Positions 17,462-27,089 of a stretch of DNA of 64,000 nucleotides are shown here, one piece after another. The stretch is from Arcobacter venerupis (GTDB lineage: Bacteria; Campylobacterota; Campylobacteria; Campylobacterales; Arcobacteraceae), in the NCBI RefSeq assembly GCF_013201665.1, contig NZ_CP053840.1:434001-498000 (forward strand). Direction: 5' to 3'. Under the pieces are notes generated by a model. The model did no database searches, was not told the origin of the DNA, and saw only the letters and a list, made by a program, of their open reading frames with translations. Numbering within the stretch: position 1 is the first letter of the stretch; each line of letters begins with the position of its first letter. Both the position numbers and the translations under genes were made by a program.

Positions 17462-18775
17462 CTATAACGCTTCCTTATTAAGAAAACTACTACTTAAAAA
17501 GTCTTTATCTTCTTTTGATTCTTTTCCATCCCCAAACAAATATTTCAACATAAGTTCCTCTTTACTTAAAACTTCTTTATTCTCTTTTTTTGTATTAGTT
17601 TTATTACTTGTTAAATCTATATCATTATATTTTTGAGTAAATTGTGTTGTATCTAAATATTGAGATTCATATTCTTCCTTTTTATGAGCCATTGCTTCTG
17701 TTGTTTTTGCATCTTTCCACTCTTTTATCCAACCATTTTTTTCAGTCCCAAAGTTTTCACTTTGTTTTACATCATAAAATGAACCATTTTGATAATCTAT
17801 TGATAAAACTAAATCTGGTACTGAATCAAATCCATTTCTTGCAAGTTTTGCCAACGCTGCTCCATCTGAAGCTATACTCATCTGTTTTGTAAAATCAGAC
17901 TTATTTGGATTTTCATTAATCTTTTTTGTATATATTTCAAATACATCTGTTCCATCTTCTGTTACAAACTTTCCATCTTTTATTTCTAAATCTTTTAAGT
18001 TATAACCTGTTACATCTTTTATATTTTGAACTAAACCATATTTTGAAGATGATTCTGCATTATATTGTGTTGAATCATCTGAACGACTTGAACTAATATG
18101 TAAAAATAATTGTTTTGCATTATCAGCAGTATTTATAACATCTTCAATAGATTTAGTAAGAGTTTCATCATCAGTTCCAGTAACAGTTGCTTTTAGAGTA
18201 TTTGGGTCAATGGTAAATGAAAGTTTAGTATCTTGTGGAATTGAGATATTATATTTATCTAACAAAGATTGAAATTGTTCATTCACTTTTTCTCTATCGT
18301 ATGCTTTTCTTTCTGCTACATCTACATCACCTAAAATTGGTGTTTCATCTCTTAAAATTGCATCTGCGTAAGCAAACATTTTTCTGTCTTTTAAATAGTG
18401 TATTTCTGTACTATAAGCAATATCTCTTTCTTGTTTAGTTAATCCTTGTACATAATAAGGTGATGAAGTATTTTTATATTTATCAAAAATATGGTTATAA
18501 GGATAATCAAATTTCTTATTTTCTTCATTCATTTTTGAATAATGTTCTTCTAAGATTTTAACTTGTCTTGCTTCTTCTGGATTTACATAACCATTTCTAG
18601 CTTGAATAACAGTCTCTTCTTCTAATGATTCACTATTTGAACTTATATCTATACTAACTGAATCAGTTAATTTTTTTGTTTGAGTAGTAAAACTACTTTC
18701 TGCTTGTGAGCTTTGAGTTACTTTTATTGCCCCATTTAACGAGCTAAATGATTGTGTATTTGAGTTTATAGTCAT
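17462..18775 (-). CDS. unknown protein, mosaic tandem paralogue A
   Basis: 437 residues, no cysteine, no signal peptide. The Ser/Thr/Gln-rich N-terminus (MTINSNTQSFSSLNG) resembles that of proteins exported by flagellar or type I routes, but this is only an impression. Residues 1-65 are identical to paralogue B; about 66-150 are diverged; about 152-355 are nearly identical; then come diverged and conserved patches up to a unique tail. The middle (KLSFTIDPNTLKATVTGTDD) reminds me of DUF4885, not verified. Start supported by AGGGAG and by identity with the paralogue. Confidence 0.8.
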   Translation of the reverse strand: MTINSNTQSFSSLNGAIKVTQSSQAESSFTTQTKKLTDSVSIDISSNSESLEEETVIQARNGYVNPEEARQVKILEEHYSKMNEENKKFDYPYNHIFDKYKNTSSPYYVQGLTKQERDIAYSTEIHYLKDRKMFAYADAILRDETPILGDVDVAERKAYDREKVNEQFQSLLDKYNISIPQDTKLSFTIDPNTLKATVTGTDDETLTKSIEDVINTADNAKQLFLHISSSRSDDSTQYNAESSSKYGLVQNIKDVTGYNLKDLEIKDGKFVTEDGTDVFEIYTKKINENPNKSDFTKQMSIASDGAALAKLARNGFDSVPDLVLSIDYQNGSFYDVKQSENFGTEKNGWIKEWKDAKTTEAMAHKKEEYESQYLDTTQFTQKYNDIDLTSNKTNTKKENKEVLSKEELMLKYLFGDGKESKEDKDFLSSSFLNKEAL

Positions 18776-18805
18776 GATTACTCCCTTTATTCTTTCAACT
18801 TTATC

Positions 18806-20134
18806 TTAATTCTTAAGTGAAGTATTATTTATTTGATTCTTCTCATTATCTTCTTTTGATTCTTTTCCATCCCCAAACAAATATTTCAACATAAGTTCCT
18901 CTTTACTTAAAACTTCTTTATTGTCTTTTTTTGTATTATTTTTATTATTTGTTAAATCAATATCATCATATTTTTTAGTAAATTGTGTTGTATCTGAATA
19001 GTCAGATTCAGTCATAGAATCAGCTCCTTGCGATTTTTTTTTATCAAAAAGTGCTTCTTTCCACTCTTTAATCCAACCACTTTTTTGGGTTCCAAAATTT
19101 TCACTTTGTTTTACATCATAAAATGAACCATTTTGATAATCTATTGATAAAACTAAATCTGGCACTGAATCAAATCCATTTCTTGCAAGTTTTGCCAACT
19201 CTGCTCCATCTGAACCTAGAGTCATCTGTTTTGTAAAATCAGACTTATTTGGATTTTCATTAATCTTTTTTGCATATATTTCAAATACATCTGTTCCATC
19301 TTCTGTCACGAACTTTCCATCTTTTATTTCTAAATCTTTTAAGTTATAACCTGTTACATCTTTTATATTTTGAACTAAACCATATTTTGAAGATGATTCT
19401 GCATTATATTGTGTTGAATCATCTGAACGACTTGAACTAATATGTAAAAATAGTTGTTTAGCATTATCAGCAGTATTTATAACATCTTCAACTGATTTAG
19501 CAAGAGTTTCATCATCAGTTCCAGTAACAGTTGCTTTTAGAGTATTTGGGTCAATGGTAAATGAAAGTTTAGTATCTTGTGGAATTGAGATATTATATTT
19601 ATCTAACAAAGATTGAAATTGTCCATTTACTTTTTCTCTATCGTATGCTTTTCTTTCTGCTGTTTCTATAACTCCACCTGATACTGGTCCACCTGATTTA
19701 AAAATAGGGTCATCTTTTAACATTAAATTACCATTATCTTTTCCATTTCTTTGGAAGCGGAGTTCATTAGTATATGCAGCATTTCTTTCTTCTTTAGTTA
19801 ACCCTTGTATATAATAAGGAGAAGAAGTATTCTTATATTTATCCCAAATATGATTATAAGGATTTTCGAATTGATTATTTTCTTCAACAGCACTTGAATA
19901 GTATTCCCGCATAATTTTAATTCGTGCTTCTTTTTCTTCATTTACGTAACCATTTCTAGCTTGAATAACTGTCTCTTCTTCTAATGATTCACTATTTGAA
20001 CTTATATCTATACTAACTGAATCAGTTAATTTTTTTGTTTGAGTAGTAAAACTACTTTCTGCTTGTGAGCTTTGAGTTACTTTTATTGCCCCATTTAACG
20101 AGCTAAATGATTGTGTATTTGAGTTTATAGTCAT
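18806..20134 (-). CDS. unknown protein, mosaic tandem paralogue B
   Basis: 442 residues from the ATG at 20134, chosen over the in-frame ATG at 20155 because AGGGAG lies before it and paralogue A begins identically. No cysteine or signal peptide. It shares a near-identical N-terminus and core with the next gene, but its region 66-155 carries a different sequence, including a Gly-rich SGGPVSGGV stretch, and its tail differs. Conserved motifs across both copies: YKNTSSPYY, AERKAYDREKVN and EELMLKYLFGDGKESKED. Last but one in a cluster of four similar-style genes. Confidence 0.8.
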   Translation of the reverse strand: MTINSNTQSFSSLNGAIKVTQSSQAESSFTTQTKKLTDSVSIDISSNSESLEEETVIQARNGYVNEEKEARIKIMREYYSSAVEENNQFENPYNHIWDKYKNTSSPYYIQGLTKEERNAAYTNELRFQRNGKDNGNLMLKDDPIFKSGGPVSGGVIETAERKAYDREKVNGQFQSLLDKYNISIPQDTKLSFTIDPNTLKATVTGTDDETLAKSVEDVINTADNAKQLFLHISSSRSDDSTQYNAESSSKYGLVQNIKDVTGYNLKDLEIKDGKFVTEDGTDVFEIYAKKINENPNKSDFTKQMTLGSDGAELAKLARNGFDSVPDLVLSIDYQNGSFYDVKQSENFGTQKSGWIKEWKEALFDKKKSQGADSMTESDYSDTTQFTKKYDDIDLTNNKNNTKKDNKEVLSKEELMLKYLFGDGKESKEDNEKNQINNTSLKN

Positions 20135-20155
20135 GATTACTCCCTTTTTATGCAT

Positions 20156-20336
20156 AATATAGTTTTCTTACTGCTTGATTATAATTTTTTTGAAATAATC
20201 ATAACCATCAACTATTTGTCTATTTAATTGAGAAGTTCTAAGATTTTTATCAATATGTATATCCTTATTTGATACTTATAAAACTTGCATTTATATCTTT
20301 AGCATATGTTCATCTTTAGTTTACTTTTTAAATATA
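20156..20336. other. 181-bp non-coding gap
   Basis: AT-rich spacer between paralogue B and the 246-residue gene. A short open stretch without a start codon is present on the minus strand, but I see no RNA gene, clear promoter box or terminator. Confidence 0.4.
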
Positions 20337-21077
20337 TTAAGAATTACTCTTTATTTCATTATGTTTTTTTTGAAGAATTATAAAATCATTTAATAATTTT
20401 TGATACAACTTTCTATCTTCCTCTGAGATAACAGGATTTTTAACCAGTTCATAATACTCTTTTACTATTGCTTCCATAAATTTTTTATAATCTGATATTT
20501 CCCAATTCTCTTTTGTAGAGTTTTTTCTAAGTTCTGGATTATCTCTTTGGGGAATTAAACATCTTTTATCATTCCAACCCAAATTAGCAGATAATCTATC
20601 AAAAAAATATAACATTTCTATTTGTTCGTCAATTGTTTGAACTGTTTCAAATACAGCCTTATTAAAATCTTCATTATCAGTCATTTTTGTAGCTGTAAAC
20701 ATTGCACCAATTTTAATATCTGTACTTTTCACAAGAGGAATTTTATCAGCAGATATGCCACTTCCATAAAGTGCAGAATCTAAAAAATCTCCAAGTTTTT
20801 TAACTTGTTCAAAACTCAAACTTTGTATTTCTGCTAGTGTAAAATAATCATCAGCTAAAATATCTCTAAATATTCTTTCTTCTGTTGGTGATAGAGATGA
20901 AAAACTTGTATATTTATCAATAAAAGCTACAACTCTAAATGTTTCTTTTTTTTCTGTTGTTTCTTCTATTTGAGTATTTAAAAGTGTAGCAAATGAGTTA
21001 TTACTATTTTGTGTTGTTGAAGTTTGTGATGATGATATAGTTGAATAAGGATTACTATTTGTTGATAATATTTCCAT
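20337..21077 (-). CDS. unknown protein with a low-complexity N-terminus
   Basis: 246 residues. The first 35 are Ser/Asn/Thr/Gln-rich (MEILSTNSNPYSTISSSQ), with a single Cys in the whole chain. The rest is a helical soluble domain (LSPTEERIFRDILADDYFTLAEIQSL, MTDNEDFNKAVFETVQTIDEQIEML). I do not recognise a family. The N-terminal style matches its three neighbours, suggesting a shared export route or partner. Own ribosome site (AAGGGGAG) 4-6 bp upstream. Confidence 0.75.
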   Translation of the reverse strand: MEILSTNSNPYSTISSSQTSTTQNSNNSFATLLNTQIEETTEKKETFRVVAFIDKYTSFSSLSPTEERIFRDILADDYFTLAEIQSLSFEQVKKLGDFLDSALYGSGISADKIPLVKSTDIKIGAMFTATKMTDNEDFNKAVFETVQTIDEQIEMLYFFDRLSANLGWNDKRCLIPQRDNPELRKNSTKENWEISDYKKFMEAIVKEYYELVKNPVISEEDRKLYQKLLNDFIILQKKHNEIKSNS

Positions 21078-21113
21078 TTTACTCTCCCCTTTTTAATTCT
21101 TTTCTTTTTCTTA

Positions 21114-21704
21114 TTAACTCATTTTTAATAACAATTTTAATTTATCATAAGCTTTATCCTCATTAGAATTATCATCACGATTTATGTTTTTTGGATTATT
21201 TTGTATCTCTTGAAGCATATCTTTTATATTCATAATAGCTGTATCAAAATCAAATGCTCCAATATCTTGAGCTGAATTATTTGATTGAGTTGTATTCTCA
21301 TCTGCTTTTTGTATAACTTGCCCACTAACTCTTTTTTTAGCTTCTTGTATTTCAAGAGTTAATTTTTTTAAAGCAGTTTCTATTTCTTCATTAGTTGATT
21401 TATTATCATCTTTCATCTTTAGAATTTCTTTTAATTTTTCTTCAAATCCTTTTAACTCTCCAACAGTAAAACCTGTTTTAAGTAAAGAAATTATGTCCTC
21501 GTAAAGACTTTGAGTTGAAGGTTCTTCTTTTATAACTTCGTCATTTTCTTTATTTACAAAAGTTTTTTCTTCATTAGCTGTTTTTGAAGAAATTAAACTT
21601 TCAAATGCATCATTTTTTTCTTTATTAACATTATGATTTTTATTTGAATTACTATAATCTTGACTATTTGAACCTAGTGTTGATATTAGACTTGAAGTGT
21701 TCAT
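21114..21704 (-). CDS. unknown helical protein, first gene of the cluster
   Basis: 196 residues from the ATG at 21704, preferred over an upstream in-frame ATG at 21770 because AAAGGGGA lies 6 bp before it and MNTSSLISTLGSN matches the style of the neighbouring N-termini. Very charged, Asn/Lys/Glu-rich, no cysteine. A helical section (KGFEEKLKEILKMKDDNKST...IETALKKLTLEIQEAKKR, about 83-123) is a probable coiled coil. The length and Ser/Asn-rich start recall flagellar hook-length or export-type proteins, but no diagnostic motif is present. Function unknown. Confidence 0.7.
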   Translation of the reverse strand: MNTSSLISTLGSNSQDYSNSNKNHNVNKEKNDAFESLISSKTANEEKTFVNKENDEVIKEEPSTQSLYEDIISLLKTGFTVGELKGFEEKLKEILKMKDDNKSTNEEIETALKKLTLEIQEAKKRVSGQVIQKADENTTQSNNSAQDIGAFDFDTAIMNIKDMLQEIQNNPKNINRDDNSNEDKAYDKLKLLLKMS

Positions 21705-21865
21705 ATTTTCCCCTTTACTTTTATAACTGTATTTCTTATTATACTTTTTTAGTATCACAAATAGTGTCACATTATAAAGATATTTTATTATTTATATAAA
21801 TTAGGTTAAATAAAATATTGGAATTGAAAATAGGGATTGAAGATTTATGAGGATGAAAAATCTAA

Positions 21866-21890
21866 ATAAAAAAAGAGAATTAAATCTCTT
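21866..21890 (-). terminator. intrinsic terminator of the dynamin-like gene pair
   Basis: On the minus strand AAGAGA-TTTAAT-TCTCTT is followed by seven T in eight positions; it overlaps the stop codon of the second GTPase gene. Confidence 0.75.
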
Positions 21891-23907
21891 CTTTTATTTT
21901 TTCTAAATCTTTAATTTTATCAAGATATTGTTCTTTTTTTGATTTTACAAAATTTATTCTATCTTCATTTATCTCTAAGTATTGCTCTTTTGAGTATTTT
22001 ACTATTTTAAACAGATAGTTTCTTTTTGAAGTTAAGAAATCTTCAATTTTCTCAAATGCAAAATTTGCTTTTAATTTTCCAACGATTTCATCTTCTCTTG
22101 GGTGAGAGATAGAAAATCTTGTTGGCTCTTTTTTATATAACTCTTCAGATTCAGATATTTGTTGTTCAAAGTGGCTAATAGTCGCTTGTGTAGTTTGAAT
22201 ATAAGAATATGATAAGGCTCCATTGAAGTAAGCGAATTTTTTTCTTAATGCAGATATATTTTCTAAAATAGCTGTATGGTATGTTTTTAAAACATTTTCA
22301 TATACTTTTGCAGCAAAGTGTCTTGTATTTGAAAATTCTAAATCTGAAGCAATTTCTCTGTGTTTTCTAAGAAGTTCATATGGTTCTTGCCATTTTCTAA
22401 CTTCATTATTAATTAGATTGTATACATCTTTGAAAGATTCATCTGTGTTTAGTTCAATATTTTTTAATAGTTTAATTGACCTTTTAAACATTTTATCAAT
22501 AGTTTGGTCATCATAAAATAGGCTTTTATAAATTGCATCTGAATCAATCCAAAATGTTTCATATTGGAATTTTTCTATTTTCCCACCTAAGAAACTTTTT
22601 GATTCTTCAAATCTAAAAGCTGGTTTTCTTTTAATATTTTTGTATGTTTCATGGGCAATTTTTTCCATAATTGTTTCTAATGAGTTATAAATATTAAATA
22701 ACTCTTTTGAATATTTTTTCTGAATATTTTCAAATTGTTCAATAACTTTTGGTTCACAAGCTTTTAATACATCAATTAAAACATCATAAACTTTTGTAAT
22801 TGTTTCATACTCTTTAGAAAGAATATCACAAATGCCTCTTAAATCTTTTTTAATTGCAAACTCTTTTGTTTCTGCTGCTTGTGGTCTAATTGTATTTTCA
22901 ATAAATTCCAGAACTTGGTTGATATTAGATTCTTTTAAAAGTTTCATATCTCCTGACATATCTTTTGTGTTAATTTCACTAATTTTTTTGTGGAATTCTT
23001 CAAATCTATCTTGGAAAAAATCTAAAGTAGAAACACCAATATTTTTATTTAGTTCAGTTTTAAACTCTTTTGTAATAGCTTCAAATGAATCATCAAGTAA
23101 TACTCTTTTTTGATGTGCTCTTGATTCCAGTGCCATTTTTGCAGAAATAGGAGTAACTTGTGCAAAATATTTCCCAAATTTTTCAGTTACGTATTTTGTA
23201 GTTGTTTCAACTTGCTCAGGAGTTAACTTATCTTTTTGATTTAAAACACATAAAGATTTGTTTTTAAAGTGTTGCATATACTCTTCTAAAACTTCTGCTT
23301 CTGAAAGTTTTCCTGCATTATCAATAAGAGTTAACCAAATAATTCCTCCAACATCTCTTAGAACTTTTCTAGTTGTATCAGTATCACTTTGAGATTGAGA
23401 GTTAAGTCCTGGTGTATCAACAAATGAAATATCTTTTAAAATATCCATAGGAGCATAAAGGGTAAGATATTTTATATCTTTCATTTCGTGTTGTCTTTGA
23501 TCTGTAAAATCAGCAATTGCTTCTATTGGAGCAAATTCTTGAGCACCTGAATAATATGTAATTTTTAGTTTATACTCTTCTCCATAATTTATAAAGTTTA
23601 CCTTTGAAGTAACTGGTGTAATTCCTGTTGGAAGTACATTCCTTGCAAGTAAAGCATTTAAAAATGTAGATTTTCCAGAAGAAAATTGTCCTGTAATTGC
23701 AATTTCAATTGGGTATCTAGCTCGTCTAATTTGTTTATTTAAAATACCAACAAGTTGATTTGAAGGTAGGAATTTTTCATCCAAAAGTTTAGCTTGAACT
23801 TTTTTTATGTCTCCTACTAATCCCTCTTCATAAACTATTTCGTGAATTGTATATGTTTCTTTATACTCAGTTACAAAACTTTTTAGGATATTAAAATTTG
23901 CACTCAT
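21880..23907 (-). CDS. bacterial dynamin-like GTPase, second of pair (DLP2-like)
   Basis: 675 residues. GTPase domain near the N-terminus: G1 GQFSSGKS (73-80), G2-type Thr in TGITPVTSKV, G3 DTPG (164-167), G4 NQKD (223-226). Long helical regions follow, as in bacterial dynamin-like proteins that tether or remodel membranes, including a possible membrane-contact segment near AYFNGALSYSYIQ. It corresponds by order to C. jejuni Cj0412 (DLP2), whose pairing with DLP1 has been described structurally. The start codon overlaps the stop of the first GTPase by 1 bp, pointing to fixed stoichiometry. Confidence 0.9.
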   Translation of the reverse strand: MSANFNILKSFVTEYKETYTIHEIVYEEGLVGDIKKVQAKLLDEKFLPSNQLVGILNKQIRRARYPIEIAITGQFSSGKSTFLNALLARNVLPTGITPVTSKVNFINYGEEYKLKITYYSGAQEFAPIEAIADFTDQRQHEMKDIKYLTLYAPMDILKDISFVDTPGLNSQSQSDTDTTRKVLRDVGGIIWLTLIDNAGKLSEAEVLEEYMQHFKNKSLCVLNQKDKLTPEQVETTTKYVTEKFGKYFAQVTPISAKMALESRAHQKRVLLDDSFEAITKEFKTELNKNIGVSTLDFFQDRFEEFHKKISEINTKDMSGDMKLLKESNINQVLEFIENTIRPQAAETKEFAIKKDLRGICDILSKEYETITKVYDVLIDVLKACEPKVIEQFENIQKKYSKELFNIYNSLETIMEKIAHETYKNIKRKPAFRFEESKSFLGGKIEKFQYETFWIDSDAIYKSLFYDDQTIDKMFKRSIKLLKNIELNTDESFKDVYNLINNEVRKWQEPYELLRKHREIASDLEFSNTRHFAAKVYENVLKTYHTAILENISALRKKFAYFNGALSYSYIQTTQATISHFEQQISESEELYKKEPTRFSISHPREDEIVGKLKANFAFEKIEDFLTSKRNYLFKIVKYSKEQYLEINEDRINFVKSKKEQYLDKIKDLEKIKEEI

Positions 23908-26261
23908 TAGTGTAATCCTTTTATTGTTGTAGAAATGTTCTCAAGTTTTTTAATATTTTTATGAATATCAATAGATAACTGAGCTTTATTTTTATCATTT
24001 TCTTCAAATGAACTGATTTGATTTTTAAGAAGTTCTTCATCATTTTTAAGTTTTTGCTCAAAAGTTCGTAAAGGAGCATTTAAAGTTGCAAAGAAAGATT
24101 CAATTAATAATGAACTAACTTTTTTAGCTTTTGCTTTAATATCTTCTTCAATTGAAGTAAATTGGTTTTTTATTAAAAGTTCAACTTCCCTGTCAAGTTC
24201 ACTTAATTTTGCTTCTTTTGCTTTTGAAACAGCATCAATAACTAAAGAAATTAAAACCTCATTATTAGATGTTAAAAAACCTGCTTTAAAATCATCTTGG
24301 AAAAATCCTCTAGCATCAAAGTTATCATTTTTATGTCCAATTGTAAAACCTAAATCATGATATTTTTGTTCACATTGTTCACCAATAGTTTGAGATTTTT
24401 TGATAAATTTATATCTATAATCTCTAATAACATCAATAATTCCATCTTTAATTGCAGTCTCAACAATAACTTTTATTCTTGAATTTTCAGGTCTTTTTTT
24501 TGTTTTTTCAAAAGAGTATCTTACATCTCCCACAACTCTTTTTTTAATCACATTTTGAAGTTCTAAAAGTTCACTTTGTAAAAATGTTTCTAGGGAATCT
24601 ATGTAAGCTTTTGAGTCATTTTTATAGTAATTAATATCTTCATTCATAGCTTGAAAAATTCTAGTATTTACTACTTTTTTCTTGTTGAAATCTTGAAGTT
24701 CTTTTTCCAATTCATCTTTTGATTTTGATAAAAGTTTTAATTCATAGTTGTAAAAAGAAGTTTGTTTTTCAAGTATTTTTTGTAATTGATTTTTAGATGA
24801 TTGAATTACAAGTTCACCTTTTTGTGAATTTGAACCAAATAAGGTTTCATTTAGATATTTCTCAATTTCTAAAATTCCTGTATCTTCAAGTGTATATCCA
24901 GCATCAAGAGCTTCTTGTTCTCGTCCAGTTCTATGTAATAGTGCCATTCTTCCAGAAATAGGAATAAATTTGATAGTTTTTAAAATATAATCAAGTTGAG
25001 AATCTTTATTTTGAGCTCTTAACTGTTTTTCTATTGAAGATTTTGTATAGTTAATAACTTCTTCAAGTTGCTCTTTTGAAACAGTATCAGCTCGCGTAAT
25101 TACAACTAAAAGTTTTGAGATATTTTGGTAAAGTAGGGCATCAATAATAAACTCAACATCTTTTAGTGTTGCACTTTGAGATACATTCATAAGATGTAAC
25201 ATCATGTCACAAGCACTGATATACTCTTTTGTAATCTCTTCCCTTTGAATAACTGGGTCATCAAGGCCTGGTGTGTCAACTATCTCAATTCCATCACTTA
25301 AAAAATCAAGTTGAGAACCAAGTTCAACATATTTTACAAGATTACATTTTTTACCACTTGCTTCTGCTGATGTATAAGATGATAAGTCATTAATATCAAC
25401 TTCATCAAATCTAGAAACAGGTTTTATATAATTTTGTAGTTCATCCCCAAAGATTTTGTTTGTTTCATTCACAAACTCTTTCATTGATTCAAGTTGTTCT
25501 GCTGATTTTAAAATTCTATCCCACTCATGAGTATTCCAATAAAAAACTTTTGCATTATCAGTTGGATTGTATTTAACTATAGTTAAATTTGCAGTTTCAG
25601 GAACAACAGCGCTTCCAAGAATCTCTCGTCCCATTAAAGCATTTAACATTGTTGATTTACCCGCATTCATAACACCAGTAATTCCAATAGAGAACTTTTG
25701 ATTATTTAGATAATTTTTTGTTGTTTCTAATTCATCTAAAATTTCTTGATTTGTTAAATCAACTTTTATATCAGCTATTAATTTTTCTACAGTAGATTTT
25801 AAATCTTTAAATGAATTTTTTACTATTTTATCATTTATTGAATCAGCATTAATTGTATTATCATCTTCTTGAAGATTTAACTCTTTTGAATCAAATAAAG
25901 ATATTAATTTTGTATAGTTTTCATTATTTAATATTGCTTCTTGTTTTAGATACTCAAAAGATGAGTGTAAAATAGATACATTTAGTTTTGATTTATTTAA
26001 AAGAATTGTTTCAAGAATATTATGTTGTAAATGATTTAATTCATTAATATTTGAAGGACTTTTAACCTTTATTTGTTGACATAAAGTTTTGAATGAAGTA
26101 AGTGGTAAATACTTGTCAAAATTTTTTCTAGTTGCACTTAATATTAATGCAAAAATTGTAAATATTTCTTTATCTAGGTCTAAATCCATAGGTTCTATAT
26201 CTAAATTTTGTTCAAATGTAATACCATGATATAGTAAGAAATAATCGTTTGTTAAACTCAT
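23907..26261 (-). CDS. bacterial dynamin-like GTPase, first of pair (DLP1-like)
   Basis: 784 residues. About 190 N-terminal residues of helical extension precede the GTPase domain, as in the larger partner of the Campylobacter pair: G1 GVMNAGKS (196-203), Thr of G2 in VVPETANLT, G3 DTPGLDDP, G4 TRAD. The rest is helical with coiled-coil stretches (LKLLSKSKDELEKELQDF; SSFEENDKNKAQLSI). It likely works with the downstream GTPase as a heteromer on membranes. It lies 96 bp after frdB, separated by a hairpin, with its own GGGAG ribosome site. Confidence 0.9.
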   Translation of the reverse strand: MSLTNDYFLLYHGITFEQNLDIEPMDLDLDKEIFTIFALILSATRKNFDKYLPLTSFKTLCQQIKVKSPSNINELNHLQHNILETILLNKSKLNVSILHSSFEYLKQEAILNNENYTKLISLFDSKELNLQEDDNTINADSINDKIVKNSFKDLKSTVEKLIADIKVDLTNQEILDELETTKNYLNNQKFSIGITGVMNAGKSTMLNALMGREILGSAVVPETANLTIVKYNPTDNAKVFYWNTHEWDRILKSAEQLESMKEFVNETNKIFGDELQNYIKPVSRFDEVDINDLSSYTSAEASGKKCNLVKYVELGSQLDFLSDGIEIVDTPGLDDPVIQREEITKEYISACDMMLHLMNVSQSATLKDVEFIIDALLYQNISKLLVVITRADTVSKEQLEEVINYTKSSIEKQLRAQNKDSQLDYILKTIKFIPISGRMALLHRTGREQEALDAGYTLEDTGILEIEKYLNETLFGSNSQKGELVIQSSKNQLQKILEKQTSFYNYELKLLSKSKDELEKELQDFNKKKVVNTRIFQAMNEDINYYKNDSKAYIDSLETFLQSELLELQNVIKKRVVGDVRYSFEKTKKRPENSRIKVIVETAIKDGIIDVIRDYRYKFIKKSQTIGEQCEQKYHDLGFTIGHKNDNFDARGFFQDDFKAGFLTSNNEVLISLVIDAVSKAKEAKLSELDREVELLIKNQFTSIEEDIKAKAKKVSSLLIESFFATLNAPLRTFEQKLKNDEELLKNQISSFEENDKNKAQLSIDIHKNIKKLENISTTIKGLH

Positions 26262-26281
26262 TTTAAATCTCCCAAAAATAT

Positions 26282-26317
26282 AAAAAGTTAAATATCACTT
26301 ATGATATTTAACTTTTT
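26282..26317 (-). terminator. long hairpin between frdB and the dynamin-like genes
   Basis: Perfect 15-bp stem AAAAAGTTAAATATC / GATATTTAACTTTTT, loop 6, ending in TTTTT on the minus strand. It lies just before the ribosome site of the first GTPase gene, so it can end frd transcripts or reduce read-through into the GTPases. Confidence 0.7.
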
Positions 26318-26331
26318 ATATTTATTATATT

Positions 26332-26353
26332 AACGAAGGAAAAATCCTTCGTT
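26332..26353 (-). terminator. second hairpin behind frdB
   Basis: Perfect 9-bp stem AACGAAGGA / TCCTTCGTT with AAAA loop, 4 bp after the frdB stop. Without a T-run itself; may act as an RNA 3'-end stabiliser in tandem with the longer hairpin. Confidence 0.5.
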
Positions 26354-26357
26354 ATAA

Positions 26358-27089
26358 CTATCTAAGTGCTACTAGTTTTCTTCTTAAGTAAGCGATTTTA
26401 TTTTGTAATGGTAAGTGTTTTGGACAATGGTCTTCACACGCCATTAAAGACATACAACCAAATATTCCATTATCATCACCAATTAATTCATAAAAATCTT
26501 CTGCACTTCTTTTATCATGTGGATCTACTTCAAATCTTGCAACTCTATTTAATCCAACAGGTCCCACAAAATCTGGTCTCATTAATGCTGTCCCACAAGA
26601 AGCAACACAAATACCACATTCAATACATCTATCTAATTCAAATGTCTCATTTGCTACATCTGGATCGATTCTATCTTCTAATTTTGAAATGTTTACTTCA
26701 TGGTCATTATGAATCCATGATTCAACTCTTTTTGACATACTATCCATCCATTTACCAGTATTAACAGATAAATCTTTGATTAGTTCAAATGCAGGCATAG
26801 GCATTAATTGTAATTTACCACTTGGGTAATTAGCAATTAAAGTTCTACAAGCAAGAGTTGGTTTACCATTTACAACCATTCCACAACTTCCACAAATTCC
26901 AGCACGACAAACAAAGTCAAAAGATAAATCAGCATCTTTTTCTTCTCTAATTTTCATTAAAGCAATGAAAAGAGTCATACCTGGAGTTTCTTCTAAATGA
27001 TAATCAACAAAGTGAGGTTTAGAAACCTTACTTCTTGGATTGAATTTTAAAACTGATATTGTAATATCTCTACCTTTTTCAATACTCAT
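26358..27089 (-). CDS. frdB: fumarate reductase iron-sulfur subunit
   Basis: 243-residue electron-transfer subunit between FrdA and the di-heme FrdC. [2Fe-2S] ligands Cys61, 66, 69 and 81 (CRAGICGSC...C). The [4Fe-4S] and [3Fe-4S] clusters are bound by [12 protein letters not shown] and [13 protein letters not shown]. The sequence is of the Wolinella/Campylobacter type. It overlaps frdA by 1 bp. Works at the cytoplasmic face in fumarate respiration with menaquinol, and in Campylobacterota the same enzyme often also serves as succinate dehydrogenase. Confidence 0.96.
   Translation of the reverse strand: MSIEKGRDITISVLKFNPRSKVSKPHFVDYHLEETPGMTLFIALMKIREEKDADLSFDFVCRAGICGSCGMVVNGKPTLACRTLIANYPSGKLQLMPMPAFELIKDLSVNTGKWMDSMSKRVESWIHNDHEVNISKLEDRIDPDVANETFELDRCIECGICVASCGTALMRPDFVGPVGLNRVARFEVDPHDKRSAEDFYELIGDDNGIFGCMSLMACEDHCPKHLPLQNKIAYLRRKLVALR

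Noticed and set aside
20170-20270. Short minus-strand open stretch ending in GYDYFKKIIIKQ
   Set aside because: No start codon, only about 32 codons, no ribosome site; could be a remnant, but the support is too thin.
23907-26261. Phage-defence reading of the dynamin-like pair
   Set aside because: Dynamin-like proteins can act in defence, but linkage with frdCAB as in Campylobacter fits a core membrane function better.
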